From Entomortierella parvispora (lineage: Eukaryota; Mortierellomycota; Mortierellomycetes; Mortierellales; Mortierellaceae), in assembly GCA_963573315.1 (NCBI GenBank), contig OY752141.1, forward strand, positions 2,356,001 through 2,420,000: a DNA stretch of 64,000 bases, read 5' to 3'. Numbering within the stretch: the first letter of the stretch is position 1; each line of letters begins with the position of its first letter. The position numbers were made by a program, and so were the translations under genes. The notes beneath the pieces were generated by a model. It had not been told where the DNA came from, did not search any database, and saw only the letters and a program-made list of their open reading frames with translations. Positions 47,641-56,602 of this stretch are shown one piece after another.

Positions 47641-48164
47641 ATGTCCAAAGTATTCTCCGCCGAGGAACTCGCCAAGCACGACGGCACCAATGCTGACTTG
47701 CCCATCTATGTCGCCATCAAGGGTCGCGTCTTTGACGTTTCCACCAAGAAGGAGATGTACGGCCCGGGAGCTGGTTACCACGTCTTTGCCGGAAAGGACG
47801 CGTCCAAGGTAAGGAAAAAAAAGATAGATAGCTTGAAACCTTGAAACCTGTCTGCGCGCAAAAAGGATTGGCAGACATTGTCGCCCTGGCTTCAATTGTT
47901 GACACACTCCTGCATTCTCTCTTCATCTCTAATAGGCTCTCGGAAAGAGCTCTTTGAAGCCCGAGGACTGTGTTGCCGATTACAGCAGTTTGGACGAGAA
48001 GGAGGTATGAAGCATATTCGAACGCGCGACCCACTCTCCCAATACAATTGCACTTGCTGATACATCTCCATCTCTCTCATCTTACCTCTCCTTAGCGCAA
48101 GGTCCTTGACGACTGGGTTGTCTTCTTCGAGAAGCGTTACCCTGTTATTGGAAGCACCGCATAA
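47641..48164 (+). CDS. Cytochrome b5-like MAPR protein (progesterone-receptor type)
   Basis: Exons 47641-47808, 47936-48004 and 48096-48164 give 101 residues. The protein is almost entirely one cytochrome b5-like heme/steroid-binding domain: FSAEELAKHDGTN, PIYVAIKGRVFDVSTKKEMY, GPGAGYHVFAGKDASKALG. These match the MAPR family (Dap1, PGRMC, neudesin), which binds heme through Tyr rather than His and supports P450 enzymes such as those of sterol synthesis. Unlike Dap1/PGRMC there is no membrane segment before the domain, so this is the short soluble form. All introns are phase 0. Family call is good; exact role open. Confidence 0.85.
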
Positions 48165-48379
48165 ACCTCCCCAGTGGTCAGTAACAGAGCACCCGCGGGA
48201 ACCCATCAACTTGTAAATAAAAAAAAAGTCCTCCTTCGGTACGTGAGAAAGAAGAACGTTGCTTTGGGTGTTTGAAAGGTTGGTTCATTTTCGAATGGAG
48301 TGTTGGCAAGGACCGGTTTGTGTCGCTGGATTTTCCCTTCGCTTTCTCCCTCTCCCTTTCCAGTCACTCTTCCATCAGC

Positions 48380-50616
48380 ATGGACATCGACAATACCAGC
48401 ACCAGTACCAGCACCTTTGCTTCTACTGCCGAAGAACAGACTACAGCACTTCCCTCAAACTTGGTCTTGCCCAGTGCAACCACACCGGCCCTATCTTTTC
48501 CCCATTTGGCTAAAAGCAGCATCGTCGATAGCATGATAAGCAGTAGTACAGGGATGAGCACTGCTGCGCTCCTGGCCATAACCAAGAGCGCAAGCTTGGC
48601 GACTACCGCCGCTGCGACGCCAGCACCCGTGCCAACGACAACTACAATGGTCAGCAATACAACCCCAAAGACCACTTCAACAGTGTCCGATGAAGATGAC
48701 AAAGCAATAATTGCGATTACGACCGTTGGGGCAGCTGCTGCAGATCAGAATATCAACCCACTTTTGCAAAACCAGTTATCACTAAAACAAGAGCATGATG
48801 AGCTAGAGCGAGCACAGCAGGAGCAACACCGTAAGGAAAAGGTCATTGAACTAGTCCTTCGTCAGGCCAAGATCCACAAGGTACACCTGCTAGCTGTTAA
48901 AACTGCCTAGAAAACCCAACAAGCCCTAACCTTCTACCTGGTTGATTAATTCAGGTCTCAAGGAGACTCCGGAGTCGACTCGAATTCGCAATCCTCAAAA
49001 TCCGTCGTGGCTGGTCAAAGTACACGCTGCAAGAGGTTGAGGCTTTGATCAAGTCCTCGCCTCCAAGCAGGGCTGCCATTCCGCCATCATCTTCAGGCTC
49101 AGCTTCGTCACAGTCTCCGTCGCCTCCGCCTTCTTCCTCAAAAAAAAGCAAGCAATCTCTGCCAGAGAAGAAAGAGCGGTCGTCTTCCTCTTCTTCTACC
49201 TCTCCCACAAGACAGAGTGGTCGCAAAAGGGTACCGCGGGTCTATCCGGATTATGAGCCACATGCCGACCTTTACTCATCGCAACATGGAGATAATCAGG
49301 ATATCGATGATGACGATCGCTCAACAGTAGGGACTGTGCGCAGGAGAAGTAGGCGATTGAGTCAATCTGCAGCCATTGCTGCAGCGGCAAAGAATATGAG
49401 GGATGAGTCTGGCGGATCAAACAAGAAAAGGAGGGGAAAGGGAGGTCGCCCGTCGTATTCAGAATATAAAGACTCCGAGTTATTTTCGCCAGCCCAGTCT
49501 CTAATGGACATCGCGACCTCTGCTCCAGGATCGCCTACTTTGGCAGCGTATCATCCTGCACACTATGAACGCCAGCCTTACAGCCCTTATGGTTATGGAT
49601 CGTCAGGACAGCTTTACAGGGACGAATTCTCATCTCCATACTCTGCATCTGTGCCCAATTCTCCAAGGATGGACGTGGACAGAATCGAAGAAGGTGCTCC
49701 ATCAGACGCGCAAGCTGCAGAGACCATTTTACTCTTGGCATCAAGCCCTACGCGACCCGCCCCACGCATGTTGAACGCGTCGTATTTGCAGTCTCAGCAC
49801 CGTAGCCATCATCATCATGACCATCATCATATTGGAGACCAACAGCAGCGCGGATCGACCGCTTCCCCGGTGATGCACCATGCGGAACTTCCATACTCGC
49901 CCATGACCTCATCACCATTGGTCAAGTTTCCTGCTGTGGTATCCAGACAATCTTCACCTGCAGGTAATGATGAGGAGGAAGAGGACAACCCTTTCTTGCC
50001 TACACATAAGCAATCGTCGACAAAGAAAGCTTCGGCGTCCAAGGCTACAAGCTCCACAAAGACAAAAGAGTCTCTGGCGAGTCTCTATGGTAGAAAGAAA
50101 GAAGTCCACTCTCAAGAACAGGAACATGCCCGTCATCGACCTTATTCCGGCCGCAGAACATCGATCACGTCCCAGTTTGGACTTCAAAGATCAGAGTCAA
50201 AGTCGCAAGGTGCCTCCACCGGAGTAGCTTCATCTTCTTCATATCGAGCTGTCACTCCAACGTCGCCCAATCCACCCTCCCTACCGCCGCAGACGCCGAC
50301 GACCCGCAGAGCCTCCTTAAGGACGGCCCAACATGCAGACTATGGGATCCAGACACCTCCCCCCAGTATGAACAGGGAAGTGAACGCCCCTCCACCTGCA
50401 CAGCTCATTTCCTCTTTTACCGGCACCCGGGCCGGTAGCCCCACTCCCAGTGGAGGCAAGACCGTGGATTCCTCTATCAGGACAAGGAGGATGAGCAGTG
50501 GACTTGCTGGCGGCTCATCTGCCCTCGCTACAGATCTGAGAGATATCTTCCCAGTCCATTCCTCTCGCTCTACCACCGCACGCGGCAATTCATCTTCGTC
50601 AGTCTCTCACCATTGA
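48380..50616 (+). CDS. Whi5/Nrm1-like protein, putative G1/S repressor
   Basis: Exons 48380-48880 and 48955-50616 (intron 74 nt) give 720 residues. Most is disordered: Thr/Ser/Ala-rich at the start, later Ser/Pro-rich with many SP and TP sites. Two ordered islands stand out. One, created across the splice, reads LRSRLEFAILKIRRGWSKYT and resembles the short GTB motif by which Whi5 and Nrm1 grip SBF/MBF. The other is AQAAETILLLASSPTRPAP, similar to a short conserved segment in related cell-cycle regulators. If right, it represses G1/S genes until phosphorylated by cyclin-CDK, which the SP/TP sites would suit. A His-rich tract (HHHHDHHH) and an acidic patch (NDEEEEDNPF) are also present. Family call rests on short motifs, so it is tentative. 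Confidence 0.5.
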
Positions 50617-50941
50617 AAGAATTGGCTGAATTACATTTCGTCCGACTCTTGCTCCTCACTTTCAAAAGAATAAAATCAGAATTTTTTCATGTTTCATTAT
50701 TTAATTAATAATATTTAATAAATTATAAATATGAAGGCTATTGTGCCTTGCAGAAACTTTGTCGATAAAAATTTTATTTTATTGGGGCAAAAATATTAAT
50801 TGGGGTAACTTTATTTGATCAAACAAAAATAAAAGCGCAAATTAATCGATTGATAGGACTGCCATCGACCCAACAACATTTTCTTTAGGCTTTGTCTTTG
50901 TTCCATTCTTTTCCTTCCTTCCACTTCCCCTTTCCTCCCCC

Positions 50942-52198
50942 ATGGCGGACAATACTGACGACAATGACAACTCATCTGAGTCTGTCTCTCAGTTCGACCC
51001 CCCTGCAACTATCCAATGTGGTATCAACTTCCGCATTGGTGATCCAACAAAAACTTGTCGCGAGATCAAACGTTTTCGAAACTTGTTTGGTGGCATCCCA
51101 GAAGTTGACTTTCACTCGGACAGAGATTCGTACAGAGTATTAGTGGCGCACATCAAGACACAACTCGACCGGATTCGTATCCCTGGAGAGGCATATGAGT
51201 GGCCTTCGGGTGATGTATACTTGAGGCCCTACCACAACGTCAGACAAGGGAAGTTTCAGCTGCTTGACGAAGGCGTTGTACAGGGCCGTATTGAGCAGGC
51301 ATGGAAGAACGAGGCAACCAGGCTGAAAACAGACATTGGCATCGTGGTTCATCTCTTTATTTACCTAAACCAAAGAGCCCACGGAGCTTCTAGTGGCAGT
51401 GGTGGTGGAGGGCGTGTTACTACAGGGACTCATCGAGGAACAGCTGCCAATTACCGGGCAGCGCTTGAAGCTATAGACGCCCACAATGCTTTGGATTCCG
51501 CGACACCAATAACGGCTCCGTTAGCAAGGCAGTTTCTAGCAAGGGATTTGAGTCGAAACCCTGATCGCATTCCTTCCCCAGAGACGCCGTTGGAAATTCC
51601 TACCAGCGCTACCTTCTTGCAGGCCGAGGCACTCGATCGACAAAGACAAGAGTACCAAGAGGAAGGGCTACTTCAGCGCCCACGGACACCACAATCATCA
51701 TTTGTCTTGGAGGTGGGGATCAGTGGCACCTCTGCCAAGCTTCCCATTGTAATTCCACTGGATGCGCTCAAAAAAGCATTAGGACTTCCAAGCTGTGATT
51801 TGTCACAAGGGCTTCAGCGTCTCATGGAAAATCCGCCTGCGCCTCAAGAAGATATGGAGGATGTTGACCACCCACACCCTGATGCTGAGTATCTGGCGAA
51901 CCAGAGGACGCTCGATCAAGAAGAGGAAGAAGAAGAGGAGGAGGAGGAAGAGGAGGAAAGGCTAGTACGGAGACGTCCCACAACTTCAACTGGCTCTCTT
52001 AAGGATACCGATAACTCGGCCCCAATTGACGTTCAAGATGATATGCAGGAGGAGCCAGAAGCTGTCGTCCCGCCAGGTGGAAAAAAGAGGAGCTTAGATC
52101 TTCCTGATCGACCACAATCTCGCAACACAAGAAGCCGGGCTACTGCAGATCAGTCTTCATTAGACCCTGGAGTCAGAACTCGCAGATCAAATAAATGA
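50942..52198 (+). CDS. Accessory protein of the Tc1/mariner-type element, copy 1
   Basis: Single exon, 418 residues, convergent with the transposase gene and ending 24 nt from its stop. I recognise no family. Residues about 20-140 look folded (INFRIGDPTKTCREIKRFRN, DSYRVLVAHIKTQLDRIRIP, TDIGIVVHLFIYLNQR). The second half is disordered, with a run of 13 Glu near residue 330 and a basic tail (GGKKRSLDLPDRP, VRTRRSNK) that could be a nuclear signal. Simple Tc1/mariner elements encode only a transposase, so this is cargo or a helper, such as a DNA-binding or regulatory partner. It is intact in both copies. Confidence 0.75.
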   Translation: MADNTDDNDNSSESVSQFDPPATIQCGINFRIGDPTKTCREIKRFRNLFGGIPEVDFHSDRDSYRVLVAHIKTQLDRIRIPGEAYEWPSGDVYLRPYHNVRQGKFQLLDEGVVQGRIEQAWKNEATRLKTDIGIVVHLFIYLNQRAHGASSGSGGGGRVTTGTHRGTAANYRAALEAIDAHNALDSATPITAPLARQFLARDLSRNPDRIPSPETPLEIPTSATFLQAEALDRQRQEYQEEGLLQRPRTPQSSFVLEVGISGTSAKLPIVIPLDALKKALGLPSCDLSQGLQRLMENPPAPQEDMEDVDHPHPDAEYLANQRTLDQEEEEEEEEEEEEERLVRRRPTTSTGSLKDTDNSAPIDVQDDMQEEPEAVVPPGGKKRSLDLPDRPQSRNTRSRATADQSSLDPGVRTRRSNK

Positions 52199-52222
52199 AT
52201 TATATGATGGCTAGGCTAGCCT

Positions 52223-53307
52223 TTACTTTCGATCCTTTATTCCCTGTCGAAATCTATCCTTGTCCAGGAAACCAGAAGAGTATCCGCAGTGCTGGAAAGT
52301 GTTGACGGTCACGGTTTGTTGAGAACAGGCTGGAAATGTGAGATCCAGCACATCTTTTGGATAGTGGCTGAATACCAGATTGGCACGTCGTTGAAGCCAA
52401 GTCTTTACGTTGGAAACCCCAAACTCAATTGGGTTCATGTGTGGGCAATAAGGAGGAAGAAAGAAGATATGGGCTCCTCTTGAGTGTATAGCTTCTACAA
52501 GCTCTTGAAACATGTGAATTCTCGCGTTGTCCATGAGCACGATTGAATTGCGCATGGGCCATGGCTGGATGTGCGGAAGAATTTCCTCTATAAATCCTTC
52601 ATAAAAAGACTTCCTAGTAAAAGTGTCCGCTGTGATCCTCCATCCGAGGAACCCTTCACTGTCCATAGATGCAAGTGCAGAAACCCTTTTGCCCCTGGAA
52701 AAGGGTAGGTTGACGATCGCAGGTGTCCCCCTTAACGACCAAGCGAAGTGTCTGACGGATGCTCGGCTATCCTTACTCGTTTCTTCAATGAACACAAGTT
52801 GCTCTGGATGCATGTACACCTGCTCCAGTGTGAACTCGAAGTAGTCGATATCGCCTGGTCGCGCTTCTCTTGCACGCTTCTGCAGAATCTTGCGGGACAT
52901 CTTTAAATCAAATCGAAGGTACCGGCTGATGGTGGAAGTGGAGGACGGGAGATCCGGATATCTCTTCTTCAATTCATCTTGAAGTTCCTCAATGAAAAAG
53001 CACGGATGCCCCTCAATGTAATCACGAACGAAAGATTCTACCTCGGGTGGCCAACGCAGCTTCGGTTCCCTTGGTGGAGCGGGCTCTACTGTACCAGTTT
53101 TGTTAAATTGTTCTTCAAGAAGAAAATGAAGTTAGAGACAAGAGTTTCAACCCAGCACTCGCTTGTTGCTTTGCACGCGCAATTACCGGACCATCGTTCC
53201 ACGCTTCGGTAAGAGCAGCTTAAAAGCGCGGCCACTGTAGTCGAGTCTAATCCATAGATATCGTAGAGCACAACAGCTGCCATGCGAAAGTCAGAAGATT
53301 TTGCCAT
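52223..53307 (-). CDS. Tc1/mariner (DDE_3) transposase, copy 1
   Basis: Exons 53307-53187 and 53112-52223, mirror of copy 2 (54004-55088): 336 residues. The intron is 74 nt. The N-terminal helix-turn-helix pair (VVLYDIYGLDSTTVAALLSC; FFIEELQDELKKRYPDLPSS) precedes the catalytic domain, with LMDNARIH (Asp about 235) and PHMNPIEFG (Glu about 270), 34 residues apart. The first catalytic position, normally Asp in a FIDE-like block, reads FIEETSKD (Glu about 150). Confidence 0.85.
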
Positions 53308-53406
53308 GGCAGCAAAGTGAAAATGAGGGAAGATGCACGAAAGAGTGTCTCCACATTTATCGCGTTGTCACAGCCCCAACAATATTGCACCATAACAATG
53401 GTCCCC

Positions 53407-53430
53407 TTTGTCGGAAAGCTTTCCGACAAA
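53407..53430. repeat. 24-bp perfect palindrome in copy 1
   Basis: Half-site TTTGTCGGAAAG and its exact complement, about 100 nt upstream of the transposase ATG. Mirror of 53881-53904. Confidence 0.8.
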
Positions 53431-53646
53431 TGGGATTGTCTATATCAGTTGATTTGCCTGCGAATATTATCTCGCGATTGTTGGGGTCAACAGTGGCCCT
53501 TCTACCCCAGCCGCCCCAACAATCAAGTGCCAGGTGTCAACGCGGCAGTTTTTTTATTTGGCCGGGATCTAAAATTAATCAATTGTCCCAATAATTTTAT
53601 TTGAACGATTCAGGCCCCGATAAGACAAAGTTTCTGCAAGGCACAA

Positions 53647-53664
53647 TATTTGTCAGTATATTAT
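53647..53664. other. 18-bp spacer between the two element copies
   Basis: TATTTGTCAGTATATTAT. It starts with the TA expected after copy 1. On the copy 2 side the last two bases are AT, and the nearest TA is offset by one T. It is not palindromic, so it is the only sequence that breaks the symmetry. Confidence 0.85.
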
Positions 53665-53880
53665 TTGTGCCTTGCAGAAACTTTGTCTTATCGGGGCCTG
53701 AATCGTTCAAATAAAATTATTGGGACAATTGATTAATTTTAGATCCCGGCCAAATAAAAAAACTGCCGCGTTGACACCTGGCACTTGATTGTTGGGGCGG
53801 CTGGGGTAGAAGGGCCACTGTTGACCCCAACAATCGCGAGATAATATTCGCAGGCAAATCAACTGATATAGACAATCCCA

Positions 53881-53904
53881 TTTGTCGGAAAGCTTTCCGA
53901 CAAA
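53881..53904. repeat. 24-bp perfect palindrome in copy 2
   Basis: TTTGTCGGAAAG followed by its reverse complement, between the TIR and the transposase start, about 100 nt before the ATG. Could be a regulator- or transposase-binding site. Confidence 0.8.
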
Positions 53905-54003
53905 GGGGACCATTGTTATGGTGCAATATTGTTGGGGCTGTGACAACGCGATAAATGTGGAGACACTCTTTCGTGCATCTTCCCTCATTTTCACTTTGCT
54001 GCC

Positions 54004-55088
54004 ATGGCAAAATCTTCTGACTTTCGCATGGCAGCTGTTGTGCTCTACGATATCTATGGATTAGACTCGACTACAGTGGCCGCGCTTTTAAGCTGCTCTT
54101 ACCGAAGCGTGGAACGATGGTCCGGTAATTGCGCGTGCAAAGCAACAAGCGAGTGCTGGGTTGAAACTCTTGTCTCTAACTTCATTTTCTTCTTGAAGAA
54201 CAATTTAACAAAACTGGTACAGTAGAGCCCGCTCCACCAAGGGAACCGAAGCTGCGTTGGCCACCCGAGGTAGAATCTTTCGTTCGTGATTACATTGAGG
54301 GGCATCCGTGCTTTTTCATTGAGGAACTTCAAGATGAATTGAAGAAGAGATATCCGGATCTCCCGTCCTCCACTTCCACCATCAGCCGGTACCTTCGATT
54401 TGATTTAAAGATGTCCCGCAAGATTCTGCAGAAGCGTGCAAGAGAAGCGCGACCAGGCGATATCGACTACTTCGAGTTCACACTGGAGCAGGTGTACATG
54501 CATCCAGAGCAACTTGTGTTCATTGAAGAAACGAGTAAGGATAGCCGAGCATCCGTCAGACACTTCGCTTGGTCGTTAAGGGGGACACCTGCGATCGTCA
54601 ACCTACCCTTTTCCAGGGGCAAAAGGGTTTCTGCACTTGCATCTATGGACAGTGAAGGGTTCCTCGGATGGAGGATCACAGCGGACACTTTTACTAGGAA
54701 GTCTTTTTATGAAGGATTTATAGAGGAAATTCTTCCGCACATCCAGCCATGGCCCATGCGCAATTCAATCGTGCTCATGGACAACGCGAGAATTCACATG
54801 TTTCAAGAGCTTGTAGAAGCTATACACTCAAGAGGAGCCCATATCTTCTTTCTTCCTCCTTATTGCCCACACATGAACCCAATTGAGTTTGGGGTTTCCA
54901 ACGTAAAGACTTGGCTTCAACGACGTGCCAATCTGGTATTCAGCCACTATCCAAAAGATGTGCTGGATCTCACATTTCCAGCCTGTTCTCAACAAACCGT
55001 GACCGTCAACACTTTCCAGCACTGCGGATACTCTTCTGGTTTCCTGGACAAGGATAGATTTCGACAGGGAATAAAGGATCGAAAGTAA
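54004..55088 (+). CDS. Tc1/mariner (DDE_3) transposase, copy 2
   Basis: Exons 54004-54124 and 54199-55088; the join (g/gtaatt..ttgaag) gives ..VERWSGEQFNKTG.. in frame, 336 residues. Start choice: the first ATG after the TIR, opening MAKSSDFRMAAVVLYDIYGL, typical of the family's N-terminal helix-turn-helix. The enzyme should bind its TIR and cut and paste the element into TA. Catalytic residues: Asp about 235 (LMDNARIH) and Glu about 270 (PHMNPIEF) with DD34E spacing. The first position is Glu (FIEETSKDSRAS) where Asp is expected. Length and frame are otherwise those of an intact member. Identical to copy 1. Confidence 0.87.
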
Positions 55089-55112
55089 AGGCTAGCCTAG
55101 CCATCATATAAT

Positions 55113-56369
55113 TCATTTATTTGATCTGCGAGTTCTGACTCCAGGGTCTAATGAAGACTGATCTGCAGTAGCCCGGCTTCTTGTGTTGCGAGATTGTGGT
55201 CGATCAGGAAGATCTAAGCTCCTCTTTTTTCCACCTGGCGGGACGACAGCTTCTGGCTCCTCCTGCATATCATCTTGAACGTCAATTGGGGCCGAGTTAT
55301 CGGTATCCTTAAGAGAGCCAGTTGAAGTTGTGGGACGTCTCCGTACTAGCCTTTCCTCCTCTTCCTCCTCCTCCTCTTCTTCTTCCTCTTCTTGATCGAG
55401 CGTCCTCTGGTTCGCCAGATACTCAGCATCAGGGTGTGGGTGGTCAACATCCTCCATATCTTCTTGAGGCGCAGGCGGATTTTCCATGAGACGCTGAAGC
55501 CCTTGTGACAAATCACAGCTTGGAAGTCCTAATGCTTTTTTGAGCGCATCCAGTGGAATTACAATGGGAAGCTTGGCAGAGGTGCCACTGATCCCCACCT
55601 CCAAGACAAATGATGATTGTGGTGTCCGTGGGCGCTGAAGTAGCCCTTCCTCTTGGTACTCTTGTCTTTGTCGATCGAGTGCCTCGGCCTGCAAGAAGGT
55701 AGCGCTGGTAGGAATTTCCAACGGCGTCTCTGGGGAAGGAATGCGATCAGGGTTTCGACTCAAATCCCTTGCTAGAAACTGCCTTGCTAACGGAGCCGTT
55801 ATTGGTGTCGCGGAATCCAAAGCATTGTGGGCGTCTATAGCTTCAAGCGCTGCCCGGTAATTGGCAGCTGTTCCTCGATGAGTCCCTGTAGTAACACGCC
55901 CTCCACCACCACTGCCACTAGAAGCTCCGTGGGCTCTTTGGTTTAGGTAAATAAAGAGATGAACCACGATGCCAATGTCTGTTTTCAGCCTGGTTGCCTC
56001 GTTCTTCCATGCCTGCTCAATACGGCCCTGTACAACGCCTTCGTCAAGCAGCTGAAACTTCCCTTGTCTGACGTTGTGGTAGGGCCTCAAGTATACATCA
56101 CCCGAAGGCCACTCATATGCCTCTCCAGGGATACGAATCCGGTCGAGTTGTGTCTTGATGTGCGCCACTAATACTCTGTACGAATCTCTGTCCGAGTGAA
56201 AGTCAACTTCTGGGATGCCACCAAACAAGTTTCGAAAACGTTTGATCTCGCGACAAGTTTTTGTTGGATCACCAATGCGGAAGTTGATACCACATTGGAT
56301 AGTTGCAGGGGGGTCGAACTGAGAGACAGACTCAGATGAGTTGTCATTGTCGTCAGTATTGTCCGCCAT
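55113..56369 (-). CDS. Accessory protein of the Tc1/mariner-type element, copy 2
   Basis: Exact mirror of the 418-residue gene at 50942-52198, with the same translation. It starts about 200 nt inside the outer TIR and converges on the transposase gene. Function unknown; see copy 1 for visible features. Confidence 0.75.
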   Translation of the reverse strand: MADNTDDNDNSSESVSQFDPPATIQCGINFRIGDPTKTCREIKRFRNLFGGIPEVDFHSDRDSYRVLVAHIKTQLDRIRIPGEAYEWPSGDVYLRPYHNVRQGKFQLLDEGVVQGRIEQAWKNEATRLKTDIGIVVHLFIYLNQRAHGASSGSGGGGRVTTGTHRGTAANYRAALEAIDAHNALDSATPITAPLARQFLARDLSRNPDRIPSPETPLEIPTSATFLQAEALDRQRQEYQEEGLLQRPRTPQSSFVLEVGISGTSAKLPIVIPLDALKKALGLPSCDLSQGLQRLMENPPAPQEDMEDVDHPHPDAEYLANQRTLDQEEEEEEEEEEEEERLVRRRPTTSTGSLKDTDNSAPIDVQDDMQEEPEAVVPPGGKKRSLDLPDRPQSRNTRSRATADQSSLDPGVRTRRSNK

Positions 56370-56602
56370 GGGGGAGGAAAGGGGAAGTGGAAGGAAGGAA
56401 AAGAATGGAACAAAGACAAAGCCTAAAGAAAATGTTGTTGGGTCGATGGCAGTCCTATCAATCGATTAATTTGCGCTTTTATTTTTGTTTGATCAAATAA
56501 AGTTACCCCAATTAATATTTTTGCCCCAATAAAATAAAATTTTTATCGACAAAGTTTCTGCAAGGCACAATACAATGTCGATGAACAATTGAATGGGGGT
56601 TG

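Larger units (their letters stand above)
50741..53646 (-). mobile_element. Tc1/mariner-type element, copy 1
   Basis: 2906 bp bounded by 23-bp inverted repeats (50741-50763 and 53624-53646) beginning TTGTGCCTTGCAGAAA, and flanked by TA on both sides (50739-50740 and 53647-53648), as expected for this superfamily. It encodes a DD34E-type transposase (-) and, convergent with it, a 418-residue protein of unknown function (+). Strand is given for the transposase. Apparently identical in sequence to copy 2, which is inverted beside it. Confidence 0.9.
50741..56570. repeat. 5.8 kb near-perfect palindrome made by two inverted transposon copies
   Basis: Two 2906 bp arms are mirror images about 53655.5, separated by an 18-bp unique spacer (TATTTGTCAGTATATTAT, 53647-53664). 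Every reading frame in one arm has an exact mirror in the other with the same length and translation, so there are no indels between arms. Similarity stops exactly at the outer TIR ends apart from the flanking TA. Confidence 0.95.
53665..56570 (+). mobile_element. Tc1/mariner-type element, copy 2
   Basis: Inverted copy of 50741-53646 with 23-bp inverted repeats at 53665-53687 and 56548-56570; TA follows the outer end (56571-56572). Strand is given for the transposase. The two transposase genes run outward from the centre. Confidence 0.9.

Noticed and set aside
50741..56570. CRISPR-like or other repeat-array interpretation of the symmetric region
   Set aside because: It is one inverted pair of coding elements, not an array of short spaced repeats.
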